The notes: generated by a model from the letters alone, not told the origin. DNA of 64,000 nucleotides from Mycolicibacter terrae (GCF_010727125.1 NZ_AP022564.1:4402001-4466000); one strand, 5' to 3'. Numbered from the stretch's first letter, positions 29,609-38,281 are shown. Numbers and translations are program-made.

Positions 29609-30148
29609 CTACCCGCCGGCGGCTCGCGGCGCGCCGGCTTCGGGAGTGACGGTGCCGATCTCGCGGGCGATGAAGCTCTCCAGGTCGAACAGGTTGTGGC
29701 CGGCACGGTCGGCGACCCGCAGCAGTCGGGTCATCACGGCGACCTCCTCGACCTGCTCACGCAGGAACCACTGCATGAACTGTTCGCCGAGGTGATCGTT
29801 TTCGTCGCGGGCGGCGCTGGTCAGCCGGCTGATCTGATCGGTGACGGTGCGCTCCTGGTCGAGCACCAGCACGAGCGCGTCGCGGGGGGCGTCGAAGCGG
29901 TTGCGCACCGGGTCCACGCCGGGGATCTCTACGGCGATGGAGCGGTCCAGCAGATACTGCACCATCATCATCGCGTGCTTGCGTTCCTCGACCGCCTGGG
30001 CGTAAAAGAACTTCGCCAATTGCGGAAAATCACCTCCGTCAAAATAGACAGCAACGGCGACGTATTGCTGTGCGGCGGTGAATTCGTGGTAAATCTGCTC
30101 CTGAAGCAGGGCGTGGAATTTCGACGTGTGGTTTTCGATCTCGGACAT
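29609..30148 (-). CDS. bfrB: Ferritin BfrB
   Basis: A 179-residue non-heme ferritin that oxidises and stores iron in a 24-mer shell. Ferroxidase residues fall on the M. tuberculosis positions: Glu22 (IYHEFTA), Glu55 and His58 (VEERKHAM), Glu99 (LDQERTV), Gln132 and Glu135 (REQVEEVAV). The C-terminal tail after the fourth helix is slightly extended (FIAREIGTVTPEAG), as in mycobacterial BfrB. Three tandem iron boxes upstream imply activation by IdeR with iron, as in M. tuberculosis Rv3841. Confidence 0.96.
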   Translation of the reverse strand: MSEIENHTSKFHALLQEQIYHEFTAAQQYVAVAVYFDGGDFPQLAKFFYAQAVEERKHAMMMVQYLLDRSIAVEIPGVDPVRNRFDAPRDALVLVLDQERTVTDQISRLTSAARDENDHLGEQFMQWFLREQVEEVAVMTRLLRVADRAGHNLFDLESFIAREIGTVTPEAGAPRAAGG

Positions 30149-30186
30149 GTTTGCGATGCTACCCCAGGTCAGACCGGGTGCGCATC

Positions 30187-30245
30187 CAAGGTGAGGCTTA
30201 CTCAGGAAAGCTTTGCCTAAGTAAAGATAGGATAGGCTGAAATGG
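30187..30245 (-). promoter_or_regulatory. Three tandem IdeR-type iron boxes upstream of bfrB
   Basis: Three 19-base windows resembling the IdeR box TTAGGTTAGGCTAACCTAA begin at 30187 (AGGTGAGGCTTAC core), 30207 (GCCTAA core, best read on the minus strand as TTAGGC) and 30227 (TAGGATAGGCTGA core). By hand each matches 12 of 19 positions. The starts are exactly 20 bases apart, about two helical turns, so dimers would bind one face of the DNA. They lie 39-97 bases upstream of the bfrB start. Confidence 0.7.
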
Positions 30246-30285
30246 CTCTCCAGCGAAACGGTAATTCCAGAAGTTTCGACTACCG

Positions 30286-31455
30286 TTAATTATCGGAGTC
30301 CGTTGTCGGTGCCTCGTCGCGGCTCAACGCGTCGAATAGCCGGGCAGCCTGCCGGTGGTCCCAGACCACCGCGTCGCCGGAGTCGGTGTAGGTGAACTCG
30401 CCGACCGGCACGGTCAGCATCGTGGTGGGGCCCCGCAGCGCCCAGCCCAGTGCCGCCAGGTCCAGGACGCCCGCGCCGGCGTCCACCGTCAACGCGCGCA
30501 CGGCGGCGTTCGGCACGGCATACCAGCGCACCGGGTTGAGCCACACCGCCGGGTCGGTGACGCGGGCCAACAGCGCGGACAGAAACAACCGCTGGTGATC
30601 CATCCGGTCCAGGTCGGCGCGCGGTGTGGCCCGGCTGCGCACGTAGCCCAGCGCGGCGTGACCGGTAAGCGCCTGGCAACCGGCCGGCAGGTTCAGCCCG
30701 GCCAGTGGGTCGTCGATCGGCTCGTCCGGGCACACGGTGACCCCGCCGAGGGCGTCGACGAGCGCGGCGAACCCGGCGAAGCCGATCTCGGCGTAGTGAT
30801 CCAGACGCAGCCCGGTGGCCTGCTCCACCGTCCGGGTCAGAAGTGGCGCTCCACCGAGGGCGAACGCGGCGTTGATCTTGTCCTCGCCGTAGCCGGGGAT
30901 CGACACGTAGGAGTCGCGCGGGATGGACACCACCGTGGCGGGTGAACCCGAACCCGCGGCGGGCAGGTGGATCAGCACCACGGTGTCGGTGCGGCCGTTG
31001 CCGACGTCACCGCCGGTGGTCAACTGCTGCTGCTGGTCGACGGTGAGGTCCGCGCGACTGTCGGAGCCGACCAGCAGCCACGTCGTGCCCGGGCCGGGCG
31101 CCGGCCGGTCGGCGTAGCCGGTGAACACCGCGGCGCGCTGCAGCGCGGTGTCGAGCCAGGCGGCGGCACCGACCAGACCCGCCGCGCCGAGAAGCACCAC
31201 CAGCAGTGCGAGCACCATGAGCCGGCGCGGCCAGGAGCGGCGTCGCCGCGGCCGCGACGGCGGTCGCCTGCGTTGCGCTGCCGCCGGGGGCACCGGCGGG
31301 GGCTGATTCATCGGCGGCGGAGGCGTTATCGGCGGCCGAGGCCGATGCGGGTGGCGGTGCAGGAGCGGCGGCGGCTCCCGCGGAGGCGTCGGGGGAGGCG
31401 GTGGCTTCCCAATCCACGGCCGCTGCGGCCCGACGGGTCTGCGATCGCCGTTCAC
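30286..31455 (-). CDS. LytR-CpsA-Psr (LCP) family protein
   Basis: A 389-residue membrane-anchored LCP protein. Residues 1-76 are a cytoplasmic tail rich in proline and arginine. One membrane helix lies at residues about 79-100 (LMVLALLVVLLGAAGLVGAA). The extracellular LCP domain shows TTWLLVGSDSRADLT, GGDVGNGRTDTVVLIHL, VVSIPRDSYVSIPGYGEDKINAAFALGG (given in part as SIPRDSYVSIPG) and ALGYVRSR. LCP enzymes join arabinogalactan or other polymers to peptidoglycan. In place it corresponds to M. tuberculosis Rv3840, a LytR-related gene, but is longer as I recall that gene. Confidence 0.87.
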   Translation of the reverse strand: MNGDRRPVGPQRPWIGKPPPPPTPPREPPPLLHRHPHRPRPPITPPPPMNQPPPVPPAAAQRRRPPSRPRRRRSWPRRLMVLALLVVLLGAAGLVGAAAWLDTALQRAAVFTGYADRPAPGPGTTWLLVGSDSRADLTVDQQQQLTTGGDVGNGRTDTVVLIHLPAAGSGSPATVVSIPRDSYVSIPGYGEDKINAAFALGGAPLLTRTVEQATGLRLDHYAEIGFAGFAALVDALGGVTVCPDEPIDDPLAGLNLPAGCQALTGHAALGYVRSRATPRADLDRMDHQRLFLSALLARVTDPAVWLNPVRWYAVPNAAVRALTVDAGAGVLDLAALGWALRGPTTMLTVPVGEFTYTDSGDAVVWDHRQAARLFDALSRDEAPTTDSDN

Positions 31456-31796
31456 CCGCCCAATCTACGCGCCCGGCGAGACGGCGATTTCGCTGACCAG
31501 CCATGCATATACGCGAACCACTCGCCCGCAAATGGGTGTCAAACACCATGGCGACGACGGGTTCGCGCTCTGGAAAATGGGGTAACCAGTGGCGCAATGT
31601 CGAGGTATATCGACCGGGCGGCAGTGCTGGCCGGTGACATGGCGGCACAGCTGGGCGTGGCGGCGTCCGATTGCCGACGCTTCGCGATTCTTGCTGCACC
31701 CCAAGATGTTCCGGCTCGGACAGTAGGTGAATGACCGCTATCTCTGCCCGAGTGTCAAGCCGGCTGAAAGATCCCGACGATGGAAGGAACCCACTG
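31456..31796. promoter_or_regulatory. Intergenic region between the LCP gene and DUF1275 copy 2
   Basis: A 341-base divergent gap. It must hold promoters for both genes. I see no strong repeat or operator in it; 31490-31600 is lower in GC than its flanks. The in-frame ATG at 31731 is an alternative start for the downstream gene, but the better ribosome binding site lies at 31786-31792. Confidence 0.35.
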
Positions 31797-32585
31797 GTGC
31801 CCGACGAAATCACCGGGGAGCGATGCGCTGAGCATGCTCAAGCCGCCGAGTCGCCGCGGCCGGACAGCGCGGTTTCGATGAATGGACTCCGTGGAACCTA
31901 CGACAGTGAGACGAAGTTGTCCTGGGTCCTGGCCGGTTTGGCGGGATTGTTGGGCGCGACGGCGTTCACCCATTCCGCCGGATACTTCGTCACCTTCATG
32001 ACCGGCAATGCGCAGCGCGCCGTGATGGGCTACTACGCCGAGGACGACTGGGTGGCGGCATCGCCGTGGCTCGCGGTCTCGGCGGCGCTGCTGCTGGTCG
32101 CGTTCGTCGCCGGCGTGATCAGCGCGTCGTTGTGCCGACGGTATCTCTGGCCGACGCGGCCCTATGCCACCACCGTGTTGACCACCCTGGCACTGGTGCT
32201 CGCCACCGTCGTGGACGGCTTGCTGTTGGGCGGCCCCGAGCTTCCGCTGCCCTTCTTCCCGATCGTGTTGATGACGTTCGGTATCGGCGCGCTGAACACC
32301 ACCTTCGTCGACCGGAACGGCGAGGTGTCGATCCCGTTGAGCTATGTGACCGGCACGCTGGTGAAGATGGGCCAGGGTATCGAGCGCCACCTCAGCGGCG
32401 GCGAACTCGCGCACTGGCTGGGATATGGCCTGCTCTTCGGGGCTTTTGTGCTCGGCGCCGGGATCGGTGGGGGTATCGGCATGGTCGCCGGCGGCACCTA
32501 CATGCTGGCGATCGCCAGCGTGGTCTGTGCGATGACGACCGGATACACCTACTTCTTCGCCGGCCAGCGTCGACTCCGGAGCTAA
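31797..32585 (+). CDS. DUF1275 (YoaK family) membrane protein, copy 2
   Basis: A 262-residue integral membrane protein with about six hydrophobic segments. The core YDSETKLSWVLAGLAG, GYFVTFMTGNAQRAV, GIGALNTTFVDRNGEVSIP and LVKMGQGIERHLSGGEL repeats that of the gene at 3626-4306, so the two are recent paralogues or at least close relatives. The GTG at 31797 is preferred because GAAGGA lies upstream; an ATG at 31731 adds 22 residues and an ATG at 31878 removes 27. The N-terminal 30 residues before the core have no counterpart in copy 1. Substrate unknown. Confidence 0.82.
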   Translation: MPDEITGERCAEHAQAAESPRPDSAVSMNGLRGTYDSETKLSWVLAGLAGLLGATAFTHSAGYFVTFMTGNAQRAVMGYYAEDDWVAASPWLAVSAALLLVAFVAGVISASLCRRYLWPTRPYATTVLTTLALVLATVVDGLLLGGPELPLPFFPIVLMTFGIGALNTTFVDRNGEVSIPLSYVTGTLVKMGQGIERHLSGGELAHWLGYGLLFGAFVLGAGIGGGIGMVAGGTYMLAIASVVCAMTTGYTYFFAGQRRLRS

Positions 32586-32674
32586 TTTTTCTCAGCTGGA
32601 GCTAGTGCTTTTCGCACCCAGTTGTTATCTTGGCCGCGTCGTTCTCCGCTGCCATGGAAAGAGGTCCACCCAGG

Positions 32675-34999
32675 ATGACCCGTGACTGGCGAGCTAAGAG
32701 GAATCGCCGCCGGGTGGTCGGGTGGGGCACTGCGGTGGGGGCGTTTTTGGCGTTCGGGGTGACGCCACTGGCCGCGCCGCCGCCGGCGTCCGCCGAGGGC
32801 TTCGACGACGTGTTCGAGCAGGCGTTGGCGCCGTTTCTGGACACGGCCACCGGAGGACTCGACTGGGATGCGATGTTCAGTCCGGCGGCCTGGCAGGCGT
32901 TTCTCGAGCCGACGTGGGACGGCGTGCTGGCCGGCGCCGCCGCGGGGTCGATCCTTGCCGCCCCGGACCCGACGGCCTGGTTGCAGGACCTCGTCTACAC
33001 CCCACTGCACAGCGGTATCGAGGGCTGGATCAACAGCGCCGGTGCGGCGCCGATCGTTGCCGGGCTCAACCAGCTCAGCGCCGCACTGGGCGCGGGCATG
33101 ATGATCGGCGATGGTGTGGCCGGCACGCCGGAGCACGCTGCCGGCGGTGCGGCGGGCTGGCTGTTCGGCGACGGTGGGGCCGGCTGGGACAACACCGAAG
33201 CCGAAGGTGTCGGTGGAGCCGGGGGTGCGGCCGGGTTCTTCGGCAACGGCGGCGACGGCGGTGACGGTGGCTCCGGTGGCTCCGGCGGTTCCGGCGGAGC
33301 CGGCGGGTGGTTCATGGGTATCGGTGGGACCGGCGGCGCCGGTGGCGGCGGGCTGACCGGCGGGGTCGGCGGCGCCGGCGGTGCCGGAGTCGGCTGGCTG
33401 TTGGGTGTCGGCGGGACGGGCGGCCTCGGGGGTGACGGCACCCATATCGGCGGCAACGGCGGGGACGGCGGTGACGGCTCGGCGTGGTTCGGCAGCGGCG
33501 GCGACGGCGGCGATGCCGGCAACGGCGTCTACCAGGCCCGGGGCGATCTGCCCGCCCTGGGCGGGGCCGGTGGCGACGGCGGCGCGCTGGGCAGCCACGG
33601 CACGGTCGGCCACTTCGGCACGCTGGAGGGAGCCCCGGAGAAGGGCCCGGCCGAACTGGGCACCGCCGGCGGCTGGATCGTCGACGACCAGGGCCGGGTC
33701 GTCATCCTGCAGGGCGTCAACCAGGTCTACAAATCGGCGCCGTTCTCGCCCGGCGGCAACGGATTCGGCGACGACGACGCGGCGTTCCTGGCGGCCAACG
33801 GCTTCACCGCGGTGCGGTTGGGCCTGTACTGGGACCAGATCGAGCCGCAGCCCGGGGTGTACGACTGGACCTACCTCGAGTCGGTCAAGGACACCATCGA
33901 GGCCCTCAAGGCGCACGGCATCGTCAGCATCCTCGACATGCACCAGGACCTCTACGGCGCCGAGATCGGCGGCCACGGCGCGCCGGTTTGGGCGACCCTG
34001 TTCAACGCGGGCGACAACGACACCAGCGCGGCGTTCCCGTTCGCCTACGCCCTGAACCCGGCGCAGAACCAGGCCTGGGATGCGTTCTGGTCCAACGAGA
34101 AGGTGGACGGCGTCGGGCTGCAGAACGCCTACGCCCGGATGTGGCAGAACGTCGCCGACTATCTGGGCGGCACCCCGGGCGTGGCCGGCTACGAGATCAT
34201 GAACGAACCGTGGCCCGGCTCTTCGTGGCTGGGCAGCCTGCTCGGCAACCCGCACTTCGACACCGGATCGCTGAACCCGTTCTATGACCAGGTGGTCTCG
34301 GCGATCCGGTCGGTCGACCCGAACACCACCGTGTACTACGAGCCCAATGTGCTGTTCGGCAACGTGACCGCGGTGACCCACCTGCGCGAAATCGACGATG
34401 ACAACACCGTTTTCGCGTTCCACGACTACTGCATCTTCGACGCCTTAGGCGGTGGCAGCGCCTCAGGCTGCTCGCTGTGGGACGGGATGATGATGAGCGG
34501 CGCCCAGGCCTACGCCGACGCTCACGGCGTCCCGGCGGCAGTGACCGAATTCGGCGCCACCCACAACATCGACACCATCAGCAGCCAGCTGAACTCGATC
34601 GACCCGCACAGGTTCGGCTGGCTGTACTGGGGTTACACCAACGAGGCGGGGTCACTGGTGCACAACACCAATGTGGCGCCGACCGGTGACAACGTCGACC
34701 AGCCGATCGTGGCGGCGCTGGCCCAGCCCTACCCGCAGGTGGTCGCCGGCATCCCTGACAACTGGTCGTTCTCCGACGGAGTCTTCACGTTCAGCTACTC
34801 CACGGCGATAGCCGGTGGCTCGGGCAACTTCGAACCCGGGTCACAGACCCAGATCTCGATCCCGCAGCTACAATTCCCGAACGGCTACCAGGTCAGCGTC
34901 ACCGGCGGCGAAGTCCACTCGGCGGACAACGCCGCGGTGCTGGTCATCGGATCCAACGCCGGAGCCGACACCGTCACCGTGACGGTGACCGGCAACTGA
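32675..34999 (+). CDS. Secreted PGRS-like protein with C-terminal GH5 (cellulase/endoglycoceramidase-like) domain
   Basis: A 774-residue exported enzyme. A basic start (MTRDWRAKRNRRRVVGW) and hydrophobic core form a Sec-type signal peptide cleaved after ASA40; there is no PE domain. Residues 41-155 are mostly helical. Residues about 157-308 are PGRS-like repeats (GGAGG, GGDGG). A glycoside hydrolase family 5 barrel follows: LQGVNQVYKSAP, FTAVRLGLYWDQIEPQPGVY, LDMHQDLYG, acid/base Glu511 in MNEPWPGSSW and nucleophile Glu625 in AVTEFGATH. A beta-rich C-terminus closes it. The barrel most resembles endoglycoceramidase-type GH5, but the substrate is unproven. The ATG at 32675 begins the signal peptide. 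Confidence 0.85.
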   Translation: MTRDWRAKRNRRRVVGWGTAVGAFLAFGVTPLAAPPPASAEGFDDVFEQALAPFLDTATGGLDWDAMFSPAAWQAFLEPTWDGVLAGAAAGSILAAPDPTAWLQDLVYTPLHSGIEGWINSAGAAPIVAGLNQLSAALGAGMMIGDGVAGTPEHAAGGAAGWLFGDGGAGWDNTEAEGVGGAGGAAGFFGNGGDGGDGGSGGSGGSGGAGGWFMGIGGTGGAGGGGLTGGVGGAGGAGVGWLLGVGGTGGLGGDGTHIGGNGGDGGDGSAWFGSGGDGGDAGNGVYQARGDLPALGGAGGDGGALGSHGTVGHFGTLEGAPEKGPAELGTAGGWIVDDQGRVVILQGVNQVYKSAPFSPGGNGFGDDDAAFLAANGFTAVRLGLYWDQIEPQPGVYDWTYLESVKDTIEALKAHGIVSILDMHQDLYGAEIGGHGAPVWATLFNAGDNDTSAAFPFAYALNPAQNQAWDAFWSNEKVDGVGLQNAYARMWQNVADYLGGTPGVAGYEIMNEPWPGSSWLGSLLGNPHFDTGSLNPFYDQVVSAIRSVDPNTTVYYEPNVLFGNVTAVTHLREIDDDNTVFAFHDYCIFDALGGGSASGCSLWDGMMMSGAQAYADAHGVPAAVTEFGATHNIDTISSQLNSIDPHRFGWLYWGYTNEAGSLVHNTNVAPTGDNVDQPIVAALAQPYPQVVAGIPDNWSFSDGVFTFSYSTAIAGGSGNFEPGSQTQISIPQLQFPNGYQVSVTGGEVHSADNAAVLVIGSNAGADTVTVTVTGN

Positions 35000-35009
35000 G
35001 CCTGCGCGA

Positions 35010-35768
35010 TCAGGGCAACCAGCCCAGCTTGTCGGCGAACAGCGCGTACCCGACGAACGCCACGGTGTCGATCAGGCCGTGCGCGAGGATCAGCGGCCAC
35101 AGCCGGCCGGTGCGCTGCCAGGCGTAGCCGAACACCAGACCCATGACGACGTTGCCCAAGCCGGCGCCGAACCCCTGGTAGAGGTGATACGTGCCGCGCA
35201 GCAGTGCCGAACCGGCCAGCGCCACCGGTCGCGAGACTCCCAGCTGGCCCAGCCGGGTCAGCAGATAGCCGACGACGATCACCTCTTCGGCGAAGGCGTT
35301 GGCGAAAGCGATCAGAATCAGCATCGGCGCGCGCCACCACCACGTGTGGTCGGTGACCGCGGCGGGGATGACGTCGGCGTTGAGTCCCAGCGTTCGTGCC
35401 AGCAGATATAGGCCCAGGCCGGGCAGCCCGATCAGCGCCGCCAGGCCGAGGCCGCCGGCCAGGTCGAGGCGGCGGGGCAGCCGGTCCAGCCCGAGGTGGG
35501 CGGGTCCGTATCCGCTGCGCCACAGCAGGTACAGCGCCAGGGCGCCCCAGGCGATCAGCTGCGCCGCCCACGCCGCGTTGAGGCCGAAGTCGACGAGGTC
35601 GAAATAGGACCGGCGCGGGTTCAGCGGGATCCGCTGGGCGCTGAGATCGCGCAGCACCGCGTCGGCGAGTTGCAGAATCGCGCTGACGGCGCTCAATCCG
35701 TAGGTGACCGCCAGCACCACGGCGATCTCCAGACGCAGCGCGCGTCGCTGGGCCGCCGGCTCGGTCAC
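35010..35768 (-). CDS. CPBP-family intramembrane metalloprotease (CAAX/ABI type)
   Basis: A 252-residue membrane protein with seven to eight hydrophobic segments. The three CPBP motifs are present: AEEVIVVGYLLTRL (motif 1, glutamate pair), LLRGTYHLYQGF (motif 2, Rxxx with histidine) and LILAHGLIDTVAF (motif 3, histidine). The family covers CAAX-prenyl endopeptidase-like and bacteriocin self-immunity proteins; the substrate here is unknown. The start is GTG, 22 bases downstream of the iron-regulated DUF2470 gene on the same strand, so it may be expressed with it under iron control. Convergent with the PGRS-GH5 gene. Confidence 0.85.
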   Translation of the reverse strand: MTEPAAQRRALRLEIAVVLAVTYGLSAVSAILQLADAVLRDLSAQRIPLNPRRSYFDLVDFGLNAAWAAQLIAWGALALYLLWRSGYGPAHLGLDRLPRRLDLAGGLGLAALIGLPGLGLYLLARTLGLNADVIPAAVTDHTWWWRAPMLILIAFANAFAEEVIVVGYLLTRLGQLGVSRPVALAGSALLRGTYHLYQGFGAGLGNVVMGLVFGYAWQRTGRLWPLILAHGLIDTVAFVGYALFADKLGWLP

Positions 35769-35790
35769 CTCGACACGGTAACCCCGATCG

Positions 35791-36615
35791 TCAACGGGAA
35801 CGGGGCTGCAACCCGTTGAGGAACGGGCAACCCATCAGCGCGCGTACCGCTCGGTTCAGGCTCAGCACGTCGGCGACCGGCCGCGGAAAGCTCAGCCGGA
35901 CATCGTGGTCGCCGTCCGGGGCCTCGACGCGCAGCCACATGCCGTAGCGGTCCACGGCCAGCGGGCGGGGCCGCCCGCGCCGCAGCTGCGGGGGCAGCTT
36001 GGTGGTGGCCAGCCGGGCGATCAGCTCGGGGTGCGCCGAGTCCAGGTGGTGCAGCCAGTGCGCCTCGATCGCGCAGAACGGATCGGGGCGGGCCGCCAGC
36101 AGCTCCGCCACGTCGACCGCTTCGGCCCCGGTCGCATCGGCCAGCACCGCCGAGTCCGGGATGAGCCGCAGCAGTGCATAGCTGGCGTCCGCGTCGCCGA
36201 GGCTCGGGCCGTCGGACGCCCCGGCCGCCGAGCGCGGTGAGATCACCTGCAGCAGGGCCGGGTTGGGCTCGACTGCGGCGATCCGGTCGAGAAGTGCGGC
36301 GATCTCCGGCTCGGGCACGGTCTGGAGCCGGCCGCGGATCCACACCAGTGCGCGGACTCGTTCCCGCAGTCGCAGCGGGGCGTGGTCGGTCAGCTCCAGG
36401 ATCGCCGAGACGCCGGTGGCGGCGGCCTCGGCGACCGGGCCGCCGGCGGGGACCGCGACCACCAAGGACCCGTCCGCCAGCAGGTGGCACACCGGGGCGT
36501 TGACCGGCGCGGCGTCGCTGGAGTCGGCGATGGCCAGCAGTGCCTGGCCCCGGACGCAGGCACTGCGGATCCGTTCCGCGGACGTCGGGACCGTTACCGC
36601 TGTGGTGGTTGCCAT
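35791..36615 (-). CDS. DUF2470 (heme iron utilisation-like) protein, Rv3839 type
   Basis: A 274-residue soluble protein. The N-terminal half resembles the flavin reductase/HugZ split barrel (CHLLADGSLVVAVPAGGPV, ALVWIRGRLQ), and the C-terminal third carries the DUF2470 pattern (AIEAHWLHHLDSAHPELI, YGMWLRV, RLSFPRPV, ALMGCPFLNGL). Such proteins are linked to heme or iron handling. It matches M. tuberculosis Rv3839, which is iron-regulated. A strong IdeR box ends 20 bases upstream of the ATG, which predicts repression or activation by iron. It precedes the CPBP protease gene on the same strand. Confidence 0.8.
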   Translation of the reverse strand: MATTTAVTVPTSAERIRSACVRGQALLAIADSSDAAPVNAPVCHLLADGSLVVAVPAGGPVAEAAATGVSAILELTDHAPLRLRERVRALVWIRGRLQTVPEPEIAALLDRIAAVEPNPALLQVISPRSAAGASDGPSLGDADASYALLRLIPDSAVLADATGAEAVDVAELLAARPDPFCAIEAHWLHHLDSAHPELIARLATTKLPPQLRRGRPRPLAVDRYGMWLRVEAPDGDHDVRLSFPRPVADVLSLNRAVRALMGCPFLNGLQPRSR

Positions 36616-36634
36616 CGATCACCCTTCCAGTAAG

Positions 36635-36653
36635 TGAGGTAAGGCTAACTTAA
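36635..36653 (-). promoter_or_regulatory. IdeR iron box upstream of the DUF2470 gene
   Basis: TGAGGTAAGGCTAACTTAA matches 16 of 19 positions of the IdeR consensus TTAGGTTAGGCTAACCTAA by hand alignment, the best such site in the window. It ends 20 bases from the ATG at 36615, a position fitting repression by blocking RNA polymerase. The divergent pheA promoter shares the same gap and could also be affected. Confidence 0.85.
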
Positions 36654-36724
36654 TTAACGACGGGGTCCGGCGCAACCGTTCACGTCGAACCGGTTCGCCG
36701 CGCCGCGGCCGATAGGGTTGTGCG

Positions 36725-37591
36725 GTGACCCGCATCAGCTATCTCGGCCCGGCGGGGACCTTCACCGAGGCGGCACTGCTGGCGATGACCGGCGTCGGCC
36801 TGGTTCCCGGAGCCGACCACCAAGCGGTGCCGGCCGAGAGCACACCGGCCGCACTGGACGCGATCCGCGCCGGCACCGTCGAGTACGCCTGCGTGCCGAT
36901 CGAGAACTCGATCGAGGGCGGTGTGACGCCCACCCTGGACGGCCTGGCGGTCGGCTCCCCGCTGCAGATCTTCGCCGAGACCACCCTTGACGTCGCGTTC
37001 TCGATCGTGGTCGCGCCGGGGCGCGCGCCGGTCGACATCCGTACCGTGGCCGCCCATCCGGTGGCCGGCGCCCAGGTGCGGCGCTGGCTGGCCGAGCACC
37101 TGCCTCAGGCCCACACGGTGCCGTCGAACTCCAATGCCGCTGCCGCGCAGCAGGTCCGCGACGGGGAGGCTGATGCCGGGGTGAGCACCGCACTGGCCGC
37201 GCAGCAGCGTGGACTGGTCACCTTGGCGGACGGCGTCATCGACGAAGCCAACGCCCGCACCCGTTTCGTGCTGGTCGGCAAACCCGCAGCGCCGCCGCGG
37301 CGAACCGGCGCCGACCGGACGTCGGTGGTGCTGCGACTGGACAACGCGCCCGGCGCCCTGGCCGCGGCCCTGACCGAGTTCGGCAGCCGCGGAATCGATC
37401 TGACCCGGATCGAGTCCCGCCCGACCCGCACCGAACTGGGCACCTACCTGTTCTTTCTGGACTGTGTCGGACACATCGACGATCCCGCCGTCGGCGAGGC
37501 GCTGCAGGCGTTGCGTCAATCCTGCGCCGACGTGCGGTATCTGGGATCCTGGCCCGCCGATCCGGCCGGCCGAAGGGAGGCGGTGACGTGA
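36725..37591 (+). CDS. pheA: Prephenate dehydratase PheA
   Basis: A 288-residue enzyme converting prephenate to phenylpyruvate in phenylalanine synthesis. The catalytic domain shows ISYLGPAGTFTEAAL, VPIENSIEGGVTPTLDGL and the NARTRFVLV motif (the TRF triad). A C-terminal ACT domain carries the phenylalanine-sensing signature RIESRPTRTELGTYLFF, so feedback inhibition is expected. It is shorter at the C-terminus than M. tuberculosis Rv3838c (321). The start is GTG. The next gene overlaps it by 4 bases. Confidence 0.95.
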   Translation: MTRISYLGPAGTFTEAALLAMTGVGLVPGADHQAVPAESTPAALDAIRAGTVEYACVPIENSIEGGVTPTLDGLAVGSPLQIFAETTLDVAFSIVVAPGRAPVDIRTVAAHPVAGAQVRRWLAEHLPQAHTVPSNSNAAAAQQVRDGEADAGVSTALAAQQRGLVTLADGVIDEANARTRFVLVGKPAAPPRRTGADRTSVVLRLDNAPGALAAALTEFGSRGIDLTRIESRPTRTELGTYLFFLDCVGHIDDPAVGEALQALRQSCADVRYLGSWPADPAGRREAVT

Positions 37592-38277
37592 GCGGCCGGC
37601 TGGTGTTGGTGCGGCACGGGCAGTCCTACGGCAACGTCGAGCGTCGGCTCGACACCCGCCCGCCCGGATCGGAATTGACCCCGTTGGGCCGCGATCAGGC
37701 CCGGGCATTCGCCGGCAACGGGTGGCACCGTCCTGCGTTGGTCGCCCATTCGGTGGCGACCCGTGCCGCCCAGACCGCCGCGGAGATCAGCGGCCCGCTC
37801 GGGGTGACCGCCCGCGCGCTCGACGGCATCCACGAGGTCCAGGCCGGTGCGCTGGAGAACCGCAACGACGACGACGCGATCGCCGAGTTCAACGCGATCT
37901 ATCAGCGGTGGCACTCCGGCGAGCCCGGGGTCGCGTTGCCCGGCGGCGAGACGGCCGAGCAGGTGCTGGACCGTTATCTGCCGGTCGTCACCGAGTTGCG
38001 GATGCGCTACCTCGACGACGACGACTGGACCGGCGACATCGTCGTGGTCAGCCACGGCGCGGCGATTCGCCTGGCGGCGGCCACGCTGGCGGGGGTGGAC
38101 GGCAGTTTCGTCCTGGATCACCACCTGGAGAACACCGAGGCGGTGGTGCTCTCACCGATTACCGACGGCCGGTGGAGCTGCGTGCAGTGGGGCTCGTTGA
38201 CGCCGCCGTTCTATCCCGAACCCGATGCCGACCCGGTCGGCGACGCGCTGCGCTCCAACACCGACCCGATGGGCTGA
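37588..38277 (+). CDS. Histidine phosphatase/phosphoglycerate mutase-like protein (Rv3837c type)
   Basis: A 229-residue histidine phosphatase superfamily protein. The phosphohistidine motif is LVLVRHGQSYGNVERRLDTRP with His10; the second catalytic histidine lies in VVVSHGAAIRLAA. The sequence does not carry the length or insertions of glycolytic mutases, so a phosphatase acting on small metabolites is more likely. GTG start overlaps the pheA stop (GTGA), giving translational coupling. The same pair exists in M. tuberculosis (Rv3838c-Rv3837c). Confidence 0.88.
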   Translation: MSGRLVLVRHGQSYGNVERRLDTRPPGSELTPLGRDQARAFAGNGWHRPALVAHSVATRAAQTAAEISGPLGVTARALDGIHEVQAGALENRNDDDAIAEFNAIYQRWHSGEPGVALPGGETAEQVLDRYLPVVTELRMRYLDDDDWTGDIVVVSHGAAIRLAAATLAGVDGSFVLDHHLENTEAVVLSPITDGRWSCVQWGSLTPPFYPEPDADPVGDALRSNTDPMG

Positions 38278-38281
38278 TGGG

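Noticed and set aside
33150..33600. Tandem repeat as a separate mobile or CRISPR-like element
   Set aside because: The repeats are in-frame GGxGG codons of the PGRS-like tract inside one gene, so they are explained by the protein.
32582..34423. Open frame antisense to the PGRS-GH5 gene
   Set aside because: Glycine-rich repeats read as proline- and alanine-rich text on the other strand. No start signal or motif supports it.
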